Source: Pseudoxanthomonas kalamensis DSM 18571 (GTDB lineage: Bacteria > Pseudomonadota > Gammaproteobacteria > Xanthomonadales > Xanthomonadaceae). Taken from it: 64,000 nt of DNA. The DNA lies in contig NZ_PDWQ01000003.1 in assembly GCF_010211745.1 (NCBI RefSeq), forward strand, positions 186,001-250,000, in the 5' to 3' direction. Positions 21,334 through 27,748 of the stretch are shown piece by piece. The stretch's first letter is position 1. Every line of letters starts with the position of its first letter. A program made the translations under genes and the position numbers. Under the pieces are notes generated by a model. It was not told the DNA's origin and did not search any database. It saw nothing but the letters and a program-made list of their open reading frames with translations.

Positions 21334-21351
21334 TTTCTTCACGTCCAATGC

Positions 21352-21457
21352 GCCTAACAATTCGTTCAAGCCGAGCCCGCTTCGCGGTCTCGGCGGATCG
21401 GCTATCATCAAGTGTCGCTGGTACCGCTCGCGGGCCGGCTTAACTCAGGCGTTTAGG
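21352..21457 (+). other. attC recombination site 1
   Basis: R'' is GCCTAAC (21352-21358), the L'' region contains TTCAAGCCGA, L' contains TCGGCT/CCGGCTTAAC on the far side, and the right core is GTTTAGG (21451-21457), one T longer than the usual GTTAGG. The imperfect central palindrome CCCGCTTCGCGG sits at the hairpin tip. The site is about 106 nt and most resembles the AATTCGTTCAAGCC type. Confidence 0.8.
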
Positions 21458-21855
21458 TGCGCAGATTGTTCTCAAGGATTCTTGACGTACCAATCTACTA
21501 CCGCAGTCCTGACAGGTTGGGCGGCAATGCTGGCTGGCGTTGGTTCTACTTCAATGAGACTGTCGGTTTCATTTGGCTTGAGTCTCGGCCTGATGCCATA
21601 CGCGCGGAATACTGTTTCATTCGGCAACGCCCTTCTCGCGTTCTAGTCCGCCGGGAGTTCGAGCCTCGTGGCAAGCTGTTCCAAGTATCATGCCGCGGCC
21701 TCACGAATGCTGAGATTTTTGGTCGGCTCTTGGCGGCCTTCGGCGATTTCCAAAGCAGTGGGTTCTTGCAGTCGTTCTGGATAGATCTTGGTGCGTTCAA
21801 GGTTGCCGGGCCAAGCATAGACTGGCAGCATCACGTTCATGGCAAGCGCACCTAA
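21457..21855 (+). CDS. Cassette 2: hypothetical protein filling its cassette
   Basis: The open frame encodes 132 residues. It begins at a GTG (21457) inside the attC core and ends with a TAA (21853-21855) inside the R'' core of the next attC, so almost the whole 452-bp cassette is coding. No Shine-Dalgarno sequence is visible. A TTG at 21466 is the only nearby alternative start, and there is no internal Met near the N-terminus. The protein is soluble, basic and rich in Arg, Phe and Trp (for example WRWFYFNETVGFIWLESRPD), with no signal peptide or transmembrane helix. No family is recognised. Expression may depend on read-through from cassette 1. Confidence 0.65.
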   Translation: MRRLFSRILDVPIYYRSPDRLGGNAGWRWFYFNETVGFIWLESRPDAIRAEYCFIRQRPSRVLVRREFEPRGKLFQVSCRGLTNAEIFGRLLAAFGDFQSSGFLQSFWIDLGAFKVAGPSIDWQHHVHGKRT

Positions 21856-21909
21856 CAATTCATTCAAGCCGAACCTGCTCCGCGTGTCGACTTGATTCAG
21901 GCGTTAGGC
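21850..21909 (+). other. attC recombination site 2
   Basis: A compact 60-nt site: R'' ACCTAAC (21850-21856), L'' CAAGCCGA, a short tip around CTGCTCCGCG, L' TCGACTTGA, and right core GTTAGGC (21903-21909) with the cut after G21903. All four boxes are recognisable and the size is the minimum typical for attC. Confidence 0.88.
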
Positions 21910-21929
21910 CACATGGTTAAGGAGAGCAG

Positions 21930-22178
21930 ATGAATTTGTGGATTCTGTTCTTCGTGCTGCTTGCCTATGCAGTCATTTGCCAGCTTGGTGTTGTTATGCA
22001 ACTTATAAAACATCAAGTGTCGGTGCCCTGGCTCACTTTGGCGGTTCCCCTGCATTTGTTTCAGCGATGCCAAGCGCATCGCACCAAGCTGGGAACTGCA
22101 CTGCAATGGTGGAGCCTCAGCGCAGATTTCGCGGTTTTGACCTGCTTTGTCTTGGTTCTTGCTGGTTGGCTGCGGTAG
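21930..22178 (+). CDS. Cassette 3: small two-helix membrane protein
   Basis: The 82-residue product starts at ATG 21930, preceded by AAGGAGAG (21919-21926), an excellent ribosome-binding site. Two transmembrane segments are evident: about 4-23 (WILFFVLLAYAVICQLGVVM) and about 62-80 (SADFAVLTCFVLVLAGWL), linked by a basic loop containing QRCQAHRTK. Hairpin-type membrane proteins of this size are common in integron cassettes, but their roles are mostly unknown. Composition is AT-richer than the core genome. The attC that should follow is broken after GGCCTAA at 22189-22195, so this cassette can no longer be excised normally. Confidence 0.75.
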   Translation: MNLWILFFVLLAYAVICQLGVVMQLIKHQVSVPWLTLAVPLHLFQRCQAHRTKLGTALQWWSLSADFAVLTCFVLVLAGWLR

Positions 22179-22188
22179 AAGCTTGTAA

Positions 22189-22195
22189 GGCCTAA
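22189..22195 (+). other. Truncated attC remnant closing the cassette array
   Basis: GGCCTAA is complementary to the TTAGGCC start of cassette 3 and is the expected left core of its attC. The next bases (TCCGTAGGG) leave the attC pattern, so the array was truncated here. The sequence continues into GC-rich repeats. Confidence 0.65.
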
Positions 22196-22225
22196 TCCGT
22201 AGGGTGGCACCTGCGCAGAGTCGTA

Positions 22226-22244
22226 GGGCGGGCTCAAGCCCGCC
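22226..22244 (+). repeat. GC-rich REP-like hairpin
   Basis: GGCGGGCT and AGCCCGCC form an 8-bp perfect stem around a two-base centre, preceded by GTAG. The GTAG-plus-palindrome form is that of a REP element. It abuts the broken end of the cassette array. Confidence 0.6.
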
Positions 22245-22282
22245 TCCCCCGGCTTGCGGAGCTTTCCGCTCGGCGTTCCGGG

Positions 22283-22628
22283 AAAACATGCCGGCCCGCC
22301 GGCCTCGACAGGCGGCCTTCCGCCCGAATTTGTCCGTGCGCCCGCTTCCGAGGCCCGCGCGCCGGCTTATTTGCCCGGCCGGCGGGCCGAATTTCCCCGC
22401 GCTCGGCCCTCGGAAGCCCGTCGGCCGAGCAAAAAGCTCCGTCCGCCGAGCAAATAGGCTCGTCTGCCGAGGAAAAAGGCTCGCCAGCCGAGCAAATAGG
22501 CCCGCTGGCCGAGCAAATAGGTCCGTCCACCGAGCAAATAGGCCCGCGCACGGAGCAAATAAGCCAGCCGGCCGAGCTTTTTTCCCCGCCCGCGGACAAA
22601 TTATCTCCGCCGTTGGACAAATTTTGTC
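22283..22628 (+). repeat. 21-bp periodic array of A/T tracts in GC-rich DNA
   Basis: Ten consecutive units of exactly 21 bp are anchored at 22427, 22448, 22469, 22490, 22511, 22532, 22553, 22574, 22595 and 22616. Each has a GAGCAAATAGG-like core followed by a variable GC-rich half. Degenerate units extend the same phase leftward: A/T tracts near 22285, 22329, 22370 and 22391 are in register. Because 21 is divisible by three and the units lack stops, several frames on both strands stay open and read as heptad repeats (such as LFARPAG). None has a convincing start or family match, so this is treated as repeat DNA. Together with its flanks it fills the 658 bp between cassette 3 and tRNA-Pro. Confidence 0.9.
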
Positions 22629-22808
22629 CAAATCCATCCGGTCGCAGGCGGCATCCGCGCAGCGGATGGCCTGCCTTCGGTGGCTGGAAGCGGGTCGCCG
22701 CAGGGTGACAGGGTGCCCGGCGATGGAGCATTCGGCGCATGGCGCTTCAGGACGGTTCGCCCTGCATGTGCCGGCGGTTGCCGTGCACCGCGGCATGTCG
22801 CGGCCACG

Positions 22809-22829
22809 AAAAAACCGCCTTGCGGCGGC
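22809..22829 (-). terminator. Intrinsic terminator of tRNA-Pro
   Basis: Read on the minus strand, GCCGCC-GCA-AGGCGG forms a stem followed by six T residues. It lies about 25 bp beyond the tRNA 3' end. Confidence 0.85.
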
Positions 22830-22853
22830 TTGGTCGTAACCCATTGATTGGAT

Positions 22854-22930
<77 letters not shown>

Positions 22931-23009
22931 ACTTGGGTGAGCCGCGCATTTTAAGGGGCGCGGGCGGGGCGGGGCAAGGGGCGCGTGGGGCGCCCCTTGC
23001 CGGTCCGGG

Positions 23010-23123
23010 TCAGGACTTGCCGGCCTTCTTGTCCTCGTCGTCGCGCATCTCGAACCACATGCCGTTGAGGATGGCGAAGGTGGCGGCCAGGCCGACGCCG
23101 AGAATCCAGGAGAAATACCACAT
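23010..23123 (-). CDS. cydX: Cytochrome bd oxidase small subunit CydX
   Basis: This 37-residue protein, MWYFSWILGVGLAATFAILN followed by GMWFEMRDDEDKKAGKS, is a single-helix subunit that stabilises the haems of cytochrome bd. The N-terminal MWYFSWILG signature and the aromatic stretch after the helix are diagnostic of the CydX/CbdX/YbgT family. It follows cydB after 21 bp on the same strand, the canonical cydABX order. The charged tail would face the cytoplasm. Confidence 0.93.
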   Translation of the reverse strand: MWYFSWILGVGLAATFAILNGMWFEMRDDEDKKAGKS

Positions 23124-23144
23124 GAGTTTGTCCTCGTCCGAAGG

Positions 23145-24293
23145 TCAGTAGGCGTTGGGGTTTTCTTCCAGGTCGTTCTCGGTGACCTTGCCGCGCAGCA
23201 CCCGGTACACCCAGGTGGTGTAGCCCAGGATCAGCGGCAGGAAGATCACCGTGGCCAGCAGCATGACCCACAGGGTCAGGTGGCTGCTGGAAGCATCCCA
23301 CAGCGTCAGGCCGGCATTGGGCACGCTGGAGGAGGGCAGCATGAACGGGAAGATGGCAAAGCCCACGGTCAGGATGATGCCGGTGATGCTCAGCGAACTG
23401 CCAAGGAAGGCCAGCCCGCCCTTGCGCCGGCGCAGGCATACGGCCGACACCAGCGCGCCGAGGATGCCGGCGATGGGCGCCAGCGCGGTCAGCGGCATGT
23501 CGGCGTAGCTCTTGAACCACAGGCCGGCGCCGGTGACCACGGTCTTGGTCAGCGGGTTGGCCGGGGCGTTGGGGTCGATCACCGAATCCACCCGGTAGCC
23601 GGTGATGCCGGCGGCAATCCAGACCCCGGCCAGGGCGAACAGCACCGCGGTCAGCACCGCGGCCACGCTGCCGTACTTGGCCGCGCGTTCGGCGACCGCG
23701 CCTTCGGTCTTCATCACCAGCATGCCGGCGCCGTGCGCCACCAGCATCGCCACGCTGACCAGCCCGGCCAGCAGGGCGAACGGGGTCAGCAGGCCGAAGA
23801 AGCCGCCGGTGTAGATGGTGCGCAGGTTGCTGTCGAAGTGGAACGGCACCCCCAGCAGCACGTTGCCGACCGCCACGCCGAAGATCAGCGCCGGGACCGC
23901 GCCGCCGACGAACAGGCCCCAGTCCCACATGCTGCGCCAGCCGGCGCCGGGCATCTTGCTGCGGAACTTGAAGCCGACCGGGCGCAGGATCAGCGCGAAC
24001 AGGATCACGAACATGGCCAGGTAGAAGCCGGAGAAGCTGACCGCGTACAGCGGCGGGAAGGCGGCGAAGATGGCGCCGCCGCCCAGGATCAGCCACACCT
24101 GGTTGCCTTCCCAGACCGGGCCGATGGTGTTGGTGACGATCCGGCGCTCGCTGTCGGTGCGGGCGACGAACGGCAGCAGGGCGCCGACGCCCAGGTCGAA
24201 GCCGTCCATCACCGCGAAGCCGATCAGCAGCACGCCCAGCAGCAGCCACCAGATCACCTTGAGGGTGGCGTAATCGAGAGGAATGAAATCCAT
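23145..24293 (-). CDS. cydB: Cytochrome d ubiquinol oxidase subunit II
   Basis: CydB is the second large integral-membrane subunit of the high-affinity quinol oxidase cytochrome bd. The 382-residue product has multiple transmembrane helices and begins MDFIPLDYATLKVIWWLLLG, continuing with the family motif GFAVMDGFDLGVGALLPF near 26-43. GPVWEGNQVWLILGGGAIFAA-like residues follow near 58-78. The C-terminus ENDLEENPNAY matches close relatives. It lies 25 bp after cydA and before cydX, forming the cydABX operon controlled from the intergenic region at 25.9 kb. Confidence 0.97.
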   Translation of the reverse strand: MDFIPLDYATLKVIWWLLLGVLLIGFAVMDGFDLGVGALLPFVARTDSERRIVTNTIGPVWEGNQVWLILGGGAIFAAFPPLYAVSFSGFYLAMFVILFALILRPVGFKFRSKMPGAGWRSMWDWGLFVGGAVPALIFGVAVGNVLLGVPFHFDSNLRTIYTGGFFGLLTPFALLAGLVSVAMLVAHGAGMLVMKTEGAVAERAAKYGSVAAVLTAVLFALAGVWIAAGITGYRVDSVIDPNAPANPLTKTVVTGAGLWFKSYADMPLTALAPIAGILGALVSAVCLRRRKGGLAFLGSSLSITGIILTVGFAIFPFMLPSSSVPNAGLTLWDASSSHLTLWVMLLATVIFLPLILGYTTWVYRVLRGKVTENDLEENPNAY

Positions 24294-24318
24294 GAGGGTC
24301 TCCTAGGTCCGGTCCGGA

Positions 24319-25890
24319 CTACTGCGTGATGGCGGCCGCGGCGGCCGGGGCGGAGGAATCCAGCGACAAGGGCTCGTCGTGCGGGCCCTTGCGGACGGTC
24401 TTGGCCAGCAGCTTCACCTCGATGATGAACAGCGTGGTGTAGATCAGGACGAAGCCGGCCAGGGTCAGGGCGATGTCCTTCAGCGCCAGCCCGGAAGCGG
24501 CGTAGAAGGTCGGCAGCACGCCTTCCACCGCCCACGGCTGGCGGCCGAACTCGGCCACGAACCAGCCCAGCTCCGCGGCCAGCCACGGCAGCGGCAGGCT
24601 CCACAGCGCCATCTTCAGGAACCAGCGCTTCTTGTCCGCCTTGCCGACGGTCACCAGCCAGAAGGCGATGGCGAAGAAGGCGATGAAGTAGAAGCCCAGC
24701 CCGACCATGACCCGGAAGCTCCAGAACAGCGGGGCCACACGGGGCACGGTGTCCAGCGCCGCCTGCGCGACTTCTTCGGGGGTGGCATTGCCGATGTCCT
24801 CGCGGTAGCGCTTGAGCAGCAGGCCGTGGCCGAGGTCGCGCCAGTGGCGGTCGAACACGTCGCGCGCTTCGGTGTCGTTGCGGTCGGCCTGGATCCGGCG
24901 CAGCGCGGCGTAGGCGACCTGGCCGCTGCGGATGCGGTGCTGGGCGTGGTCGACCAGTTCCAGGATGCCGGGGATCTCGCCGTCGATCGAGCGGGTGGCG
25001 ATCAGGCCCATCGCGTAGGGAATCTTGACCTCGAGCTTGTTGCTCTGGGTCTCCTGGTCGGGGATGCCGAACAGGGTGAAGTCGGCCGGGGCCTCTTCCG
25101 TATGCCACATGGCTTCGATCGCGGCCAGCTTCATTTTCTGGTGCTCGGTGGCGGCGTAGCCGCTTTCGTCGCCCAGCACCACCACGCTCAGCGCCGAGGC
25201 CAGGCCGAAGCTGGCGGCCACCGCCATCGAGCGCTTGGCGAAGTCGCGGTGCTTGCCGCGCAGCAGGTACAGCGCGCTGATCGACATCACGAACATGGCG
25301 CCGGTGACGTAGCCGGCGCTGACCGTGTGCACGAACTTGGCCTGCGCGACCGGGTTGAAGATCACTTCCAGGAAGTCGGTGATCTCCATGCGCATGGTGT
25401 CGGGGTTGAACACCGCGCCGACCGGGTTCTGCATCCAGCCGTTGGCGACCAGGATCCACAACGCGGAGAAGTTGGCGCCCAGCGCGGTCAGCCAGGTCAC
25501 GGTCAGGTGCTGGACCTTGCTCAGCTTGTTCCAGCCGAAGAAGAACAGGCCGATGAAGGTCGCTTCCAGGAAGAACGCCATCAGGCCCTCGATGGCCAGC
25601 GGTGCGCCGAAGATGTCGCCGACGTAGTGGCTGTAGTAGGACCAGTTCATGCCGAACTGGAACTCCATCACGATGCCGGTGGCCACGCCCATGGCAAAGT
25701 TGATGCCGAACAGGGTGCCCCAGAACAGGGTCATGCGTCGCCACACGTCGCGACCGGTCATGACGTAGATGCTTTCCATGATGGCCAGCATGAACGACAG
25801 GCCCAGCGTGAGCGGGACGAACAGGAAGTGGTACATCGCTGTCATGGCGAACTGCAGTCGCGACAGTTCGACAATGGTGGAATCGACCAT
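24319..25890 (-). CDS. cydA: Cytochrome d ubiquinol oxidase subunit I
   Basis: CydA carries haems b558, b595 and d and the quinol-oxidising site. The 523-residue product (E. coli 522) begins MVDSTIVELSRLQFAMTAMY, with the proximal haem ligand H21 in MYHFLFVPLTLG. The quinol-binding Q-loop region precedes the conserved FGRQPWAVEGVLPT motif. An in-frame upstream extension beyond 25890 covers the regulatory region and is rejected. The first gene of cydABX, it is divergent from cydDC, with a perfect FNR box 62-75 bp upstream of its start. Oxygen-limited induction by an FNR-type regulator is the natural inference. Confidence 0.97.
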   Translation of the reverse strand: MVDSTIVELSRLQFAMTAMYHFLFVPLTLGLSFMLAIMESIYVMTGRDVWRRMTLFWGTLFGINFAMGVATGIVMEFQFGMNWSYYSHYVGDIFGAPLAIEGLMAFFLEATFIGLFFFGWNKLSKVQHLTVTWLTALGANFSALWILVANGWMQNPVGAVFNPDTMRMEITDFLEVIFNPVAQAKFVHTVSAGYVTGAMFVMSISALYLLRGKHRDFAKRSMAVAASFGLASALSVVVLGDESGYAATEHQKMKLAAIEAMWHTEEAPADFTLFGIPDQETQSNKLEVKIPYAMGLIATRSIDGEIPGILELVDHAQHRIRSGQVAYAALRRIQADRNDTEARDVFDRHWRDLGHGLLLKRYREDIGNATPEEVAQAALDTVPRVAPLFWSFRVMVGLGFYFIAFFAIAFWLVTVGKADKKRWFLKMALWSLPLPWLAAELGWFVAEFGRQPWAVEGVLPTFYAASGLALKDIALTLAGFVLIYTTLFIIEVKLLAKTVRKGPHDEPLSLDSSAPAAAAAITQ

Positions 25891-25951
25891 GGCGTTGGCT
25901 TCCGGCTTTGGGTAATGGCGAGTATCGTATGCCTGTTCAGGCAGCGATGTA

Positions 25952-25965
25952 TTGATCAGGATCAA
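25952..25965. promoter_or_regulatory. Perfect FNR/ANR box between cydABX and cydDC
   Basis: TTGATCAGGATCAA matches the FNR consensus TTGAT-N4-ATCAA at all ten fixed positions. It lies 62 bp upstream of cydA and 92 bp upstream of cydD, so one site could serve both divergent operons. An FNR-like regulator with the matching recognition helix is encoded at 29440-30186. Confidence 0.85.
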
Positions 25966-26056
25966 CCTGGAAGTCGCCGTCCCTGCGGCCATCCGGCCGT
26001 CCTGCAGTTGCGAACCTTTTCCTTCGCACCGCATTCGATGGAGCCATCCTAGCGCA

Positions 26057-27748
26057 ATGAATCCGCAAGCGGTGGAAGACCCGGCGCGGGCGCGCAAGCG
26101 TCGTGCGGCCTGGTTGCAGGCGCAGCTGGCGCCGTTCGCCGGCCGTTTCCGGCGCTCGCTGGCCTGCACGGTGCTGTCGGGCTGGCTGCTGATCGCGCAG
26201 GCGGGATTGATTGCGCATATCGCCGCGTCGGTATTCATCGACCATGCATCGCCACGCGGGCTGTGGCCGGCGTTCGCGGCGCTGGCCGCGGTGCTGCTGT
26301 TGCGCACGGCCCTGGGCCATGCCGCGCAGCGGCTGGCGGCGACGGTGGCCGAAGCGCTGAAGTCCGGCCTGCGCACGCGGCTGGCCGCGGCGGTGCTGGC
26401 GCGCGGACCGTTGTGGCTGCGCGGACAGCGCAGCGGCGCGCTGGCCGAACTGTCGGTCGCCCATGTCGATGCCACCGAGGGCCACTACACCGGCTTCCTG
26501 CCGGCGCGGACCGAGGCGGTGTGGGTGCCGTTGCCGATCCTGCTGGCGGTGTTCGCGGTGGACTGGGTGGCCGGGCTGGTGCTGTTGCTGACCGCGCCGC
26601 TGGTGCCGGTGTTCATGATGCTGGTCGGCTGGGGCGCGGAAGCGGCCGGGCGCCGGCAGTTGCTGGCGCTGGCGCGGGCCGGCGCGCATTTCGCCGACCG
26701 CCTGCGCGGGCTGGACCTGATCCGCGTCTATGGCCGTGGCGAAAGCGAGCTGGCCGGGGTGGTCGCGGCGGCCGACGACGTGCGCGACCGCAGCATGCAG
26801 GTATTGCGGATCGCCTTCCTGTCCTCGGCGGTGCTCGAGTTCTTCGCCTCGGTCAGCGTGGCGCTGATCGCGGTGTATTTCGGTTTCAGCTTCCTCGGCA
26901 TGATCGCGCCGATCGGTCCGGGCGCGCATTCGCTGTTCGCCGGCCTGTTCTGCCTGCTGCTGGCGCCGGAGTTCTACGCGCCGCTGCGGCGGATGGCCGC
27001 GCATTACCACGACCGCGCCAATGCGCTGGCGGCGGCGGGCGAGATCGAGCAGGCGCTGGGCACCTTGCCGGAACCCGCGCCGTTGCCGCAGCCGACGCCG
27101 ACGGCTCGCGCGGCGACGGCGGTGCAGGTCGAAGCGCTGACGCTGCGCCATGCCGGCGCGCGGCAGTCGGTGCTGGAAGCGCTGTCCTTCGCCGTGCCCG
27201 CCGGCGGGCGGCTGGCGTTGGCGGGCGCCAGCGGCGGCGGCAAGAGCACCCTGCTGGAGGCGATCGCCGGTTGGCTGCCGCCGGAACAGGGGCGCATCGA
27301 TGTGGCGCCGGGTGCGCGGATCGCCCTGGCCGGGCAGCGGCCGTGGCTGTTCCAGGGCAGCATCGCCGACAACATCCGCCTGGGCGCGCCGCAGGCCAGC
27401 GACGCCGCGGTCCGCGCCGCGGCCGAGGCGGCGCAGGTGTGGCGGTTCGCCAGCCATCTGCCGGACGGGCTGGACACGTTGATCGGCGAACGCGGTTTCG
27501 GCCTGTCCGGTGGCGAGGCGCGACGGGTCGGGCTGGCGCGGGCGCTGTTGCGCGATGCCGACCTGCTGCTGCTGGACGAGCCGACCGCCTTCCTTGATCC
27601 GCAGACCGAAGCCGATCTGCTGCAGGCGCTGCACCGGCACGCCGAAGGGCGCACCGTGATCGTGGCCACCCACAGCCCGGCAGTGCAGGCCTGGGCCGGA
27701 AGCGTGCTGTGGCTGCCGCAAGGCCACGGCGAAGGTGGTGCGGCATGA
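26057..27748 (+). CDS. cydD: Cysteine/glutathione ABC exporter subunit CydD
   Basis: CydD pairs with CydC in an inner-membrane ABC exporter that moves cysteine and glutathione to the periplasm and is needed for cytochrome bd assembly. The 563-residue product has an N-terminal six-helix transmembrane domain (about 30-320) and a C-terminal ATPase with Walker A ASGGGKSTLLEAI near 395-407, signature LSGGEARRVGLARAL near 478-492 and Walker B DLLLLDEPTAFLDP near 498-511. The start at 26057 is used because upstream in-frame sequence runs through the FNR box region. It overlaps cydC by 4 bp. Confidence 0.95.
   Translation: MNPQAVEDPARARKRRAAWLQAQLAPFAGRFRRSLACTVLSGWLLIAQAGLIAHIAASVFIDHASPRGLWPAFAALAAVLLLRTALGHAAQRLAATVAEALKSGLRTRLAAAVLARGPLWLRGQRSGALAELSVAHVDATEGHYTGFLPARTEAVWVPLPILLAVFAVDWVAGLVLLLTAPLVPVFMMLVGWGAEAAGRRQLLALARAGAHFADRLRGLDLIRVYGRGESELAGVVAAADDVRDRSMQVLRIAFLSSAVLEFFASVSVALIAVYFGFSFLGMIAPIGPGAHSLFAGLFCLLLAPEFYAPLRRMAAHYHDRANALAAAGEIEQALGTLPEPAPLPQPTPTARAATAVQVEALTLRHAGARQSVLEALSFAVPAGGRLALAGASGGGKSTLLEAIAGWLPPEQGRIDVAPGARIALAGQRPWLFQGSIADNIRLGAPQASDAAVRAAAEAAQVWRFASHLPDGLDTLIGERGFGLSGGEARRVGLARALLRDADLLLLDEPTAFLDPQTEADLLQALHRHAEGRTVIVATHSPAVQAWAGSVLWLPQGHGEGGAA

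Larger units (their letters stand above)
20788..22195 (+). mobile_element. Orphan integron cassette array: three cassettes, no integrase
   Basis: Three AT-richer genes on one strand are separated by attC sites. Cassette 1 begins at G20788^TTAGGCGCATT and its attC opens with the complement AATGCGCCTAAC. Cassette 2 begins TTTAGGTGCGC and its attC opens GCGCACCTAAC. Cassette 3 begins G^TTAGGCC and ends in GGCCTAA before breaking off. This matching of cassette start to attC start is the hallmark of integron cassettes. No tyrosine integrase intI is found within the window, so it is a CALIN-type cluster. The left boundary may be a relic of attI or of another attC. Confidence 0.85.

Noticed and set aside
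22427-22637. CRISPR array
   Set aside because: Units are contiguous 21-mers with no unique spacers of constant length and no cas genes nearby; it is a tandem repeat.
21897-22844. A 315-codon minus-strand open frame (and 211-codon plus and 168-codon minus frames) over the 21-bp array
   Set aside because: The frames stay open because the 21-bp unit is divisible by three and lacks stops. They overlap cassette 3 or each other, have no convincing start, and read as low-complexity heptads.
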